Source of the DNA: Leishmania mexicana MHOM/GT/2001/U1103
Taxonomy: Eukaryota > Euglenozoa > Kinetoplastea > Trypanosomatida > Trypanosomatidae
Assembly: GCF_000234665.1 (NCBI RefSeq)
Contig: NC_018310.1
Coordinates: 1-64,000 of the forward strand
Reading direction: 5' to 3'
DNA length: 64,000 nucleotides
Position numbers and translations under genes: made by a program. Of this stretch, positions 23,001 to 31,967 are shown in pieces. The notes beneath the pieces were generated by a model, which was not told where the DNA came from, searched no databases, and saw only the letters and a list, made by a program, of their open reading frames with translations. How positions within the stretch are numbered: the first letter of the stretch is position 1; every line of letters begins with the position of its first letter.

Positions 23001-24446
23001 CTACTTCTTCATGGCATCCATTGGAGTGGCGCCTGCCGGGGCCGGCTTGCTGTACAGAGCGTCGCAGCGACTCTTCAGCTTCGCCTCGATCCGGTGCCCG
23101 TACGGGCTCGTGTGCAAGAGCGGGGTGACGGCGTCGTAAATCAGCCCATACTCGTACTGGTTCACCGCGCTGCCAATCACAGCCTGCAGGACGTAGTTGC
23201 CGAAGCTGTTCTGCATGAGGCACTGGAGGTGCGCGACATCAAAGATGAGTTCGTTGACAATGCGCTGGCGCAAGCTCCCCTGAAGCATTCCGACAATCTT
23301 TTCCATCACGTTGGAGCTGTACTTGTCACACGACAGCTCGACCCAGTGCCCCTGGAAGCTTCCAACCAAGTCGTTCAGAGAGACGTACCCCTCCATGTTC
23401 TTGAGGATGCACTGCACCACGTAGTTACCGAACTGATTCTTAGCCAGTGTGGAGAGGAGCGGCACAAGGGCGCTGATGAGCGTCCGCTTCTGTGCCGGCT
23501 TCGCGTACTCGATGATGCGAATGATCGCTATGCAGCCCTGCTGCGTGACCGAGAGACGCTGGCAGTCCGACGTCACCACCTCAACGATCGGCATAAGTGC
23601 ATCGGACTTGTGGTGCTCGAAGATTGCCTGCAGAACGCGGCGTGTGTGCTGTGTGGTGGTCGCCATCTGCCGAATGACATGTGGGTCTATATACGGCACC
23701 AACGCCTCCATTTTCGGGGTGGAAATGTATTCGATGAGCGTGCGCGCCACGTGGCAGCCGTGCTGGTCCATCGCGACGATGTTGAACTGCGGCACAAGCT
23801 CGTCGTAAATCATCTGAATCTTATCCATGTGCTGCAGCCGGAGGACGTTGAGGAGAATATGGCGGCCACGCGACGACATCGCCGTCGAGGGAATGTTACC
23901 GAGGACGCTGAGGAACTGATCCTCCAGCATGTTCGCCAGCGCGCCGGCCTCACAGCAACTGCCCTCCGACGCGGCGTACACCGGGAAGGTGCTGGCGCAG
24001 CTGGAGTGCGGCGGCGTCATGGCAATGGGGCGATGTGCCATTGCAGTCATGTAGGACGAGGTGAAGCTGCTGCTCTCCATACTGGTACTCTGCGAGGGGC
24101 ACGTGGACGGGGTGGTGCAGGTAGAGGCGTAGGGGTTGTGGGTGTACATCTTGCCCGACTGCTTCGAGGAGTCACTAGTCTCGTGGCCTGGCATCGGAAT
24201 GAGCACCGTCGGGCGGGAAACGTGCGCCGGCAGCATCTGCGGGCTCTGCAGCGACATGGGCAGAGAAAAAGGCTGTGTCAGCGTTGAGGCGGTGGTGGGG
24301 TTAGCTGGTGCACTGCTGTAGCACGGACTGCGATACGGCTGGGGGCCTTTCTTCGGTGGCGCCCCCATCGTCGTCGGAGGCTGGGCATCGGGGTAGTTCG
24401 ACTTCAAAACCATCGAGGTGTAGAAGTTCTTCGAGCCGGCAGACAT
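23001..24446 (-). CDS. Pumilio/PUF-domain RNA-binding protein
   Basis: The 481-residue protein has a low-complexity Ser/Thr/Pro-rich N-terminus (to ~160) and a C-terminal Pumilio homology region. Repeat cores are visible at ~192 (SRGRHILL), ~228 (DQHGCHVART), ~265 (TQHTRRVLQ), ~301 (TQQGCIAIIR), ~337 (NQFGNYVVQ), ~374 (DKYSSNVMEK), ~413 (NSFGNYVLQ) and the terminal ~447 (SPYGHRIEAK). PUF proteins bind 3' UTR elements and control mRNA decay or translation, which matters in trypanosomatids because they lack gene-specific transcription control. The N/Q, S/E, N/Q residues of the last three full repeats predict recognition of a UGU core. The start at 24444-24446 follows a CT-rich leader on the minus strand. 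Which numbered PUF this is I cannot say. Confidence 0.92.
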   Translation of the reverse strand: MSAGSKNFYTSMVLKSNYPDAQPPTTMGAPPKKGPQPYRSPCYSSAPANPTTASTLTQPFSLPMSLQSPQMLPAHVSRPTVLIPMPGHETSDSSKQSGKMYTHNPYASTCTTPSTCPSQSTSMESSSFTSSYMTAMAHRPIAMTPPHSSCASTFPVYAASEGSCCEAGALANMLEDQFLSVLGNIPSTAMSSRGRHILLNVLRLQHMDKIQMIYDELVPQFNIVAMDQHGCHVARTLIEYISTPKMEALVPYIDPHVIRQMATTTQHTRRVLQAIFEHHKSDALMPIVEVVTSDCQRLSVTQQGCIAIIRIIEYAKPAQKRTLISALVPLLSTLAKNQFGNYVVQCILKNMEGYVSLNDLVGSFQGHWVELSCDKYSSNVMEKIVGMLQGSLRQRIVNELIFDVAHLQCLMQNSFGNYVLQAVIGSAVNQYEYGLIYDAVTPLLHTSPYGHRIEAKLKSRCDALYSKPAPAGATPMDAMKK

Positions 24447-27400
24447 GGCTGTGAACGAAGGGCGGGGAGGCGGAAGGGAGAACAGGATGTGTGGTGGGTC
24501 TGGAGAAAGACAGGAACAGAAAAGAGCCGAAACGGTTCACCAAATGATGGCCAGAAGCGCGCACAGCGAGTGAGAGAGAGACGCCGCGGCGAGGGAATCA
24601 CGGTACGGCCCCTCTACCGAATCGCAGTACAAAGAGAAACAGCTTCTCTGCCTGCTCTACTGGGGTGGCCGTTGTCGCTGCGCGGAGGGGGGGTTAGAAA
24701 GCACAAGTGAAGGGGAATAGAAATAAGAGAACACAAGGTCGGAGGCGGGGGGATATGTGAAGTGCGATCTTTCCCAGCTGGGAAGTGGCGGCAGGGGAAG
24801 GGGAAGAGGGGGGCTCAAAAGAAGAGCAAGAGAGAGGGACAAAGAAGAAAGTGCGCGGAGGGAGGGCGAGGGGAGCGAGGAAGGGAAAGGAGGGCAACGA
24901 AGAAAGAAAGGCAGAGAGAGAGGGAAGTGGTGGCGATGATGGGAAGTGCACACACACACACACATGCAAGGCCACAGAAAGGGGGATGGAGAACGAGAAC
25001 CACCTTGAAACTCCCTCGTAGGCACTACTACTACTGCTAGACGCTGGCTCAGACACACGTAGAGAGAGGGAGCAGAGAGACAGAACGGGGATGAGGAAGG
25101 GAGGAAGTAAAATTGTATACTAACCTCGTGCGTGCGTGCCTGCGTGTGTGTGTGTCGTTGCTGCGTATCTTGTCGCTTGTCGACTGTCCTCCCAATGTGT
25201 ATCTCCCCCGTGCGAGTATCTTCCCAGAGCGCGAGAAATGAGCAGAACTCGTAAAACAACGGTGGGGGAGGAGAGGGGGGCGGATGGCAGAAGAGCGACG
25301 CGACAAAGAGGAGAAAAAAAGAACGCGAGCGAGAAAGGCTGTGGGGAAGTGGAGAGCGTACGTTGATGTGCTCGTGCAGGAGATCGGGGCGGAGAGGAAG
25401 GGGAAGGGAAGGGGAGAGGGACGCCCTCGATCAAGCATACACACTCGTACGAGAAAAAAGAGCGCAATCAACGTATGACTGATTTTTCTGTGTTGGGGGT
25501 GGTCGCCGTCGAGTGGATGGCTATAGAAGGAGAGAGCGGAGGGAGGAGAACACACACACACAGCAGTGATGAATCTCACACAGGAGTGCACACTGGATCT
25601 GTGAAGCTGCACGAGATGCGTGGCGGCAGTGGTGTCGGTGACGGTGCGAGAGGGAGCAGGCAGATGGAAAAAGGTGGTCAAAGAGATGAAAAAGGGAGGT
25701 AAGAGGTCGATGGAGACACATGAGCGAGGCAGGCAGAGGGCGAAGGGTGGATGAGCCCATGCGCCGAGAGGCAAAGGGGGCGATGTGGCCAACCGAGTGA
25801 CCAGGGATGTGGAGGGAGGAAGCAGAGACGGGGAATGCACGTGTGTACAAGACAGGCAGAGATACACACAACGGTCGAAGGAGGGAGGGAGACCGGGGCG
25901 GCACAGGAAGCCTTCTTGCGAAAGTGCGTTGGCAAGGTATAACCACACCTCCAGCACAAGTCGTTTCGCAGTCCGCCGCTCTCTCCACACGTCAAGGGCT
26001 CATATTATCGTCGTCGTGTTTCCGGCTACCGCGCACGCACGCGGGGAGTACGAGAGAAGTCACACACGGGATGGACAGCGGTGGACAGAGAGAGGAGGGA
26101 ATAGGAAAGGAAGAGGTCACCTTAGCAGCAGCGGAGAAAAACACAGGAAGAGCGAAAGAGAATAGGAAGACGGTGTGTTGGAGTGGTGGGAGGGGGGAGT
26201 CTGCGGCGAGCCAGGCACACACACACACGAGAAGAGAGGGGAGGGAGAATTAGCAGCGACAGCATGGAGTGGGCTTGGAGATTTGAACGCAAGAGAGAGG
26301 GAAAAAGGGAATCACATAAAGGCGGTAAAAGTATACAGAAGAGCCGGACTGTGCCCCGAGAGAAAGCACAGCAGCACCGCAGACGGTGCAGACGTGAGGT
26401 GACTCCGGCGATGGCGCCACGGACAGCCAGCACGGTTCCGTGGCAGCAGAGAGCACGCAGAAGAGAAAGCGAAAAAAGAGGGAGAGCAGTCGACACACAG
26501 GCGCAGTTGGAGAGGGAGAGGGGAGGGGAATAGACGACCGGCAACAACACGCGAAATAACTAAGCAGGGCGGTGGCAGGAACAATACCGGGAAAAGGAGC
26601 AACTTTAGTGTGATGCAGGTGCGACAAGGTCACCAGAAGAGAGCACGAGAAATAGACATATGATACGAACAAGCGCCTAGTAGGAATAGATGAAACAGTG
26701 CTGCCCACCCACTCCCTCTCCCCCTCCCTCCCATCCCTTCCCACCTGATCAGCATCCTCTTTTTCCTTCTTGTCTGGGAAGGGGGCCGCTGCTGTTGCCT
26801 ACATGTGTGCGGGCGAATGCGCTGCGCTCTCCCTTTCCTTTCTTTGTTCTTCCTCAGCGGCTGTGAAATTTGCACCCCGAGATTCGCCTCTGGGGCACTG
26901 TCAGCAGCGGCACGCTTCGCTTCCTAGAAGAGGCAGGGGGATGAGGGTGACAGAGACATATTGGCGAGCCCCCTGCCTCGACCCTGCCCCCTCCCTTTCA
27001 GTCTGTGCGTCGATGTATGGGTGCGGAATTTCAGCTGGGTGCGCAGGTTGCTGTCACTATCTCCCTGTGGCTGTCTGCCTCTCTTTCCATCGATGGCGGC
27101 GCAGCAGCACCGGTGAATGTCACTCCCCGGCTGCTGCTGTCTGTCAAGGACGAAGACGCGAGAGAGTTGGTGAACGGGCTCGCACACGCGGGCGTTACGT
27201 GCGCCAAGTACTACGGCGCCACACAGAAACGAGAGAGCGGGCGGAAAGACAAGAGCAGACTGGTGGCCATCCTCCCGCGGCCTCCGCCCAACCACGCATC
27301 AGTGGGCAACCGGCATAACCTCAGTAGACCGTCACGAAGGACTCTACTGAGGTTGCAGAAGACAGTGAGGCAGAGAGAGGAAAGAGGAGAGGAGGAGCGG

Positions 27401-27996
27401 CAAGGAGGGATGGGAGGCGTTGCGGACGAAGAGTGCGGGGGTGGGCGTGGGAGAATGTCTGCAGTCACAGAACCAAAATCGAAAAAGGAAGACAGAAAGG
27501 CTACAGCGGGTGTCTCGATCATAGGACGTACACAAAGTGGCACGACATGGAGAGAGATAGCGGCGTACATACGCGGTGAGCTGCGGGGTTTCCTCGTGCC
27601 AGCATCGCGTAGTGAGAAGCCTCACAGAGAGCCTCGCGCCGGCCTACCCACGAGTCGCCAGTACCAGCGTCCACGACTGCACACACACACACAAACCCCG
27701 CCAAATTATGTCGCTCGAAATGGCCAAATCCCATCACAAGAGACTCGAAGTTGCACGAGCTCGGCAGCGGCCAGAGCCATCGCTCAGCCTCCGCCTGGAT
27801 ACTACAGTCTGTGGGACCGCAGTGGGTGGAGAACGGTGGAGCGTGGGAACATGGCGCTTCCCTGCTCGATAAGCCTGAGCAAGTCGAGGGTGCTGGCAGG
27901 CATTCAGAGTTGGCGGTGTGACGGCATGCGTCTTGTCCTCGATCTCTTCAGGGGTGGGTGCCAGCTGTATCGTCTTGAGCGCCGGCGGCGGATCGT
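24447..27996. other. Spacer between the coiled-coil gene and the PUF gene
   Basis: About 3.5 kb. The part next to the PUF gene is an extended GA-rich plus strand (24700-26560), i.e. a CT-rich minus strand. From 26690 to 27300 the composition changes to mixed, with pyrimidine stretches on the plus strand. Long open frames on both strands (25049-25990 minus, 27005-28183 plus) are low-complexity and not supported as genes. Confidence 0.55.
24778..24933 (-). promoter_or_regulatory. Polypyrimidine tract and predicted trans-splice acceptor of the PUF gene
   Basis: The minus strand from 24933 to 24783 is nearly all C and T. The first AG after it lies at 24779-24778, inside CCCAGCTGGG. This would give a 5' UTR of roughly 330 bases. 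The exact site is a prediction. Confidence 0.35.
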
Positions 27997-28962
27997 TCAT
28001 GTTTGTGTGAAAGTGACGAGATGCGACGGCGGCGGACGCGGAGACGCGTCCGCGTGTTCGGATGTCGCCGGGGGCAATGAGTGCGATGCCGCGGGCTGGC
28101 CTGGGCAACAAGGGAGCAGCTGTGAGAGTGGCGGTTGGTGCGACACGTCAAGTGACGAGCGCACCGGCTCCTGCTGCTGCTGAAAGACGTGCGGTGCGGG
28201 ATGCAATTTCGGTAGCTGCGCGCTGCGGCTCCACATTTTTCGAGTCTCCTCCGGCGTCTCACTGTCAAGCAATAAAGAGGCCGATGCGGCGGCGCGCGCC
28301 AAGCGAAGCCGGTTTACGGCATAGCGGTGCACATCCTCCTCGATGGAGTTGATCTGGTCTCTGGCGTAGCGCCGGTTTGCGTGATCGAGATGACTTACCG
28401 CAGTGGTCGCCAGTGATCGCCACTGCGCACACTCGTATGCGCTGACCTCGCCTTCTCTACGGAGCTTTTCGAGGTGGTGGACTAGTTGTTCATTGCCCTT
28501 CTCCGTCGCCTCTAGAAGATGCGCGGTGGCGACACTCTTCGCTTCCGCGTTGCTCACCTTGGCCCTCCACACATCCTTCTCGCTCTGCGTGTGCAGTTTC
28601 TGGGCATACAGCTGCGCGGAGATGGTGCCCATCTCTGCGCGCAGCTCGTCGACGAGGTCGCTGAGCTTCTTGTTCTCGTCCTCCAGCGTCTTCACGTGGC
28701 GTCGCAGCTGCATCTCAGACACGTAGGAAAGCGTGCCTTTGCGCCCATCCGCCTTGTGCGCGGCCTCCGGGGGCTTCACGTCGACCCGCCGCAGTTGGGA
28801 CTCAAGCTCCTCGACGCGCTCCTTGAGGGTGCTGACGAGCTCCTTCTGGCGAAAGATAATGAGTTGCTGCTCATTGATGGCCTGCAGCGTGAGGGCATCC
28901 ATGCCGTCAAGGAGTGGTGCCTCGTCACCAGCACTCCCGCTACTGCCCAGAATGCCGTTCAT
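27997..28962 (-). CDS. Coiled-coil protein of unknown function
   Basis: The 321-residue product is predicted to be mostly helical from about residue 20 to 245, with heptad-rich segments such as LVSTLKERVEELESQLRR and LKTLEDENKKL-type runs rich in Leu, Glu and Lys. The last ~80 residues are Pro/Ser/Gln-rich and probably disordered. There is no transmembrane segment and no enzyme motif. Such proteins in trypanosomatids are often cytoskeletal or flagellar, but nothing here proves that. I chose the ATG at 28960-28962 (MNGILGSSG); an in-frame ATG at 29043 would add 27 residues resembling leader sequence. Confidence 0.75.
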   Translation of the reverse strand: MNGILGSSGSAGDEAPLLDGMDALTLQAINEQQLIIFRQKELVSTLKERVEELESQLRRVDVKPPEAAHKADGRKGTLSYVSEMQLRRHVKTLEDENKKLSDLVDELRAEMGTISAQLYAQKLHTQSEKDVWRAKVSNAEAKSVATAHLLEATEKGNEQLVHHLEKLRREGEVSAYECAQWRSLATTAVSHLDHANRRYARDQINSIEEDVHRYAVNRLRLARAAASASLLLDSETPEETRKMWSRSAQLPKLHPAPHVFQQQQEPVRSSLDVSHQPPLSQLLPCCPGQPAASHSLPPATSEHADASPRPPPSHLVTFTQT

Positions 28963-29978
28963 GGCACCAGGTCTGTCAAAGTGGAGCGCGCAGTGGGGGC
29001 GTGTGAGTGAAGGCGAGCAGGGGATCTGAGCAGGCGAATCCATTCCCGTGCCCGCACACCTGTGACCTTTGCGCTAACGGAAAAGAGAGCCCGAGCGCAC
29101 AACCACACCGGCACACCGAGAGAGTGAGACCTGGGAACACCCAAAAGAAAAAGGAAGAGAGAGGGACGGCACGCACGGCCACAGCAGCAGTACTGGGGGG
29201 TCAGCGAAGTCCTCAGTAGTGCGCTAAGAAGGCGAGAGCGTCTAGGACGACCGTAAGGATTGGTAAAATACGCAATGTACATGCATAAAGATCGACACAA
29301 AACGCACCCTGGAAGACGTGCGTGATGGAGAGATCGGCCGCTGAACAACAATGAGCGTGAACGCTTGTGGCGCGCTGTGGTTGGCTGCCTCGCTGTTGCT
29401 TTTCGCGTTTTCCGTCTCAGATGTCTCGGAACAAGGCGCCCCCGTGTGAGTGCAGACGTGTAGGCGCGTGGTTGTGTTCAGTCGTGAACAGATCGATGGT
29501 GGGCACGACGACAGAAACAGGGGCAGAGCCGGAGAGAGAGGTGGAGGAGATACTCAGTCACGGACGCATGCAAAGAGCCAGTGATAAGAAAGCACACGCT
29601 CGCTCGGTACATCAATGAAACTAAAGTAAGCGGGACCTCTGCGGGTGTACTCGACGTCTCCGTGCGCCTGTGCGTATGAAAGTACGAGGGCGGCGTATGC
29701 TAGGAGGTGATGATAAACTACGACACCGACTCGTACCGAGGGTGCCAATGTACGACGAGCACAGAAGGAAAGGAGAGACATGTCGGTACGACAGGCCACC
29801 AAAAAAATGGCCAGCGATGGTGGCGGTGGTGCGGTGCGGAGGAAAGAATGAGAGTGAGTGTTCAGCAGCCACCACAGAGGAAGAAGGGAGCAAGAGAAAT
29901 AGGCACATGGAAAGGGGGCGATCTCTGAAAAGTACGCACATACAGAAGAAAGGCGCAACGCACCCCAGTAGCAGAGAT

Positions 29979-30017
<39 letters not shown>

Positions 30018-30587
30018 TCGCGCATGCATGAGCGTCCGGTCGGCGAGCGACGTGTGAACCGCATCAGCTGGTGATGGGTCCGCTGCATCCCCTTCAGGCC
30101 TGAAGGCAGCCACGCACGCACGCATCCATGAAAACGATCGACGTCATGCACGCAACCGAGAGGGAGAGAAATCAAGAGGTCAAGGTCCATGCGGGGTGGC
30201 GCAGCGGAGAGGGAAGCGCAAAATAAAAACGGGGACACATCGCGTATGCACATTGACGCAGCCCGCCAAGAACATGAAGACAGAGGAAGGAGAGCGCCAC
30301 GACAGCGGAGAGTTCGGCGAGAGCGACGAGGCAGCTCCGAGAATCTTGGTAGGAGAGTAGCCAGCAATGCAGCAAAGCGCGCTGATGCAGACCGACACAA
30401 AACACTACGCCACACCCACACACTCGCGAGATGCGGGAGGTGGTGCACAACGAGAGCGAACAAGCGCATGGCGTGAACAATGTGAGCTTGCACACGTGGA
30501 GAGCCACAGCGCGAACACGAAGAAAACAAAAGTCGGCAGCCGACTCAGCAACACGCACGCCGCTCTCCGCCGTATCCCGGTGCGCAC
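28963..30587. other. Spacer between the BRE-like and coiled-coil genes
   Basis: About 1.6 kb with no supported gene. It contains a pure GT/CA dinucleotide run at 29982-30014 and GA-rich plus-strand sequence from 29870 to 30350. Confidence 0.6.
29982..30014. repeat. GT microsatellite
   Basis: Thirty-three bases of uninterrupted GT repeat, the longest dinucleotide run in the window. Shorter GT runs occur at 13391-13408 and near 48732-48750. Confidence 0.95.
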
Positions 30588-31967
30588 TCAAGCCAGGGCG
30601 GCGGAACCCGACATGCACTCGAGTGTCTCGCGCACCACCGTGACACGCAGATCCTCAACATCGAGGAAGCCGTCGTCGTCCTTGCGCATACTCGAGGCGC
30701 TCCTTGAGAACTTCACCCTGCGAGAGATCGTGGCGCCGTGTCGGGCGTCCAGGTACTGGTTGCACGTCGTCTCCACTGACGGGAATTCATCACCGCTCTG
30801 GTAGTGGAGGCCAATGGTAAAGCTCATCTTTGTGATGCGATCCACAACACAGAACGTGGCCGTCTTGCGCATCGGCGGTGGGTACTGCGGCGGCGGCGGC
30901 GGCGGCGACCACGACAATGGCGGTTGCGGCGTGGCACTGTCAACCGTCGCGGTCAATGCTCTGCAGCTCGCGCTGACGTCGATTGGGCTGCCAAAGTCCG
31001 CCATGAGCCCCAGAACCAGCTTCAGGAAGTGCAGCGGCTCGCGGATGCGGCGGTACAGCGTGTGCTCCAGCCGTGGAATATGATCCAGGAAGCCGGCGCC
31101 CTGCTGCGCCATGGATAGTCGCGGAAGGCCGTGCAAATCAACGCAGCTGTGCAGAAATGGGATGAGGGAGTCGGCAGTATTCCCCTCCGTCGTGGCACCC
31201 GCTACTCCGCCAGCAGCAGCAGCAGCGTCACGGAGGCGCAGCACGACCGACTCTGCAATGAGAGTAATCCTGCCAGTCGGCTGGGCCGTGCGGAAGCGCG
31301 TGTGCACGTCGACCTCGACGCTAGTCAGCTGGTACGATGGCCTCCACTTGACATGGGAAACCTTGCAATAGAGAACTGCCAAGTTGTTCAACGACTGAAA
31401 CACCTTCTCCGCCCGCCCCGTCACGAGTAGCGGCACGGTAAAGCTGATGAGATGGTGGCCGCTGCCGCCCAATGTAGGCGCGACAAGACCACGCACAGTG
31501 CGCTGCCCATCTGCCGACCTGATCAGCTTCAGCACCGAGTCGTATTCAAAAGAAAGCGCTGGGGAGGCGCTGCGCAGGTGGTCAATGAAGCGTGCTGCGT
31601 AGTGCCCCGCATAGCAGGCCTCCATCCAGTGCTTTAGGCGCGCCTGGTACGCTACCAGATCCTCGCCAAGCACACGTGATGGCTGCGGCTGCGCTGTGAG
31701 GAAGGTGTAGTCGACGACCGCACTCTTATCGCTCATGGCGCTCGCCGTCGCGTCGTAAAGCACAAAGTCAAGCTGAGCATCGTCGTTCTCCGTCGATATG
31801 TCCCCATCATGTGGCCGTCGCTGTTGCCACCGCTCTTTCTGAGAGATGCGTGCCGCGTCAGCGGTGGCGGAGGCCAGCAGCAGACTGTGGGTATCTACGG
31901 TAAACCACGACACATTGCACACGGAGACCCCGGCGACGACGAGCACATCGTCGTGCATGAGGGTCAT
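30588..31967 (-). CDS. Probable BRE/BRCC45 (BABAM2)-like protein
   Basis: The 459-residue product has no simple motif, but its order of features resembles the metazoan BRE subunit of the BRISC and BRCA1-A deubiquitinase complexes. Residues ~131-148 have R-S-x4-L-x-FEY-x3-L, like the helix in BRE. Residues 291-328 read GFLDHIPRL, then a basic helix and LVLGLMADFGSPI, paralleling the BRE segment that ends its first ubiquitin-E2-variant region. A strand-rich block near 385-410 is followed by a helix at the end, as in a second UEV-like domain. BRE is a non-catalytic scaffold for BRCC36. Oddities are a Pro-rich insert (~358-375) and an Ala/Gly-rich insert (~248-262). The assignment rests on comparison from memory, so the safe name is conserved hypothetical protein. 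Start at 31965-31967; a second ATG follows at 31956-31958. Confidence 0.5.
   Translation of the reverse strand: MTLMHDDVLVVAGVSVCNVSWFTVDTHSLLLASATADAARISQKERWQQRRPHDGDISTENDDAQLDFVLYDATASAMSDKSAVVDYTFLTAQPQPSRVLGEDLVAYQARLKHWMEACYAGHYAARFIDHLRSASPALSFEYDSVLKLIRSADGQRTVRGLVAPTLGGSGHHLISFTVPLLVTGRAEKVFQSLNNLAVLYCKVSHVKWRPSYQLTSVEVDVHTRFRTAQPTGRITLIAESVVLRLRDAAAAAGGVAGATTEGNTADSLIPFLHSCVDLHGLPRLSMAQQGAGFLDHIPRLEHTLYRRIREPLHFLKLVLGLMADFGSPIDVSASCRALTATVDSATPQPPLSWSPPPPPPQYPPPMRKTATFCVVDRITKMSFTIGLHYQSGDEFPSVETTCNQYLDARHGATISRRVKFSRSASSMRKDDDGFLDVEDLRVTVVRETLECMSGSAALA

Noticed and set aside
22926..24287. 453-codon open frame on the plus strand
   Set aside because: It runs antisense to the PUF gene, is His/Arg/Leu-rich with no domain, and arises from the GC-biased third positions of the real gene.
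25049..25990. 313-codon minus-strand frame
   Set aside because: Ser/Leu/Pro/His-rich translation of a CT-rich leader region; no conserved feature and not bounded like the real genes.
27005..28183. 392-codon plus-strand frame
   Set aside because: It overlaps the 3' end of the coiled-coil gene, has shifting low-complexity composition and no domain, and would be the only plus-strand gene.
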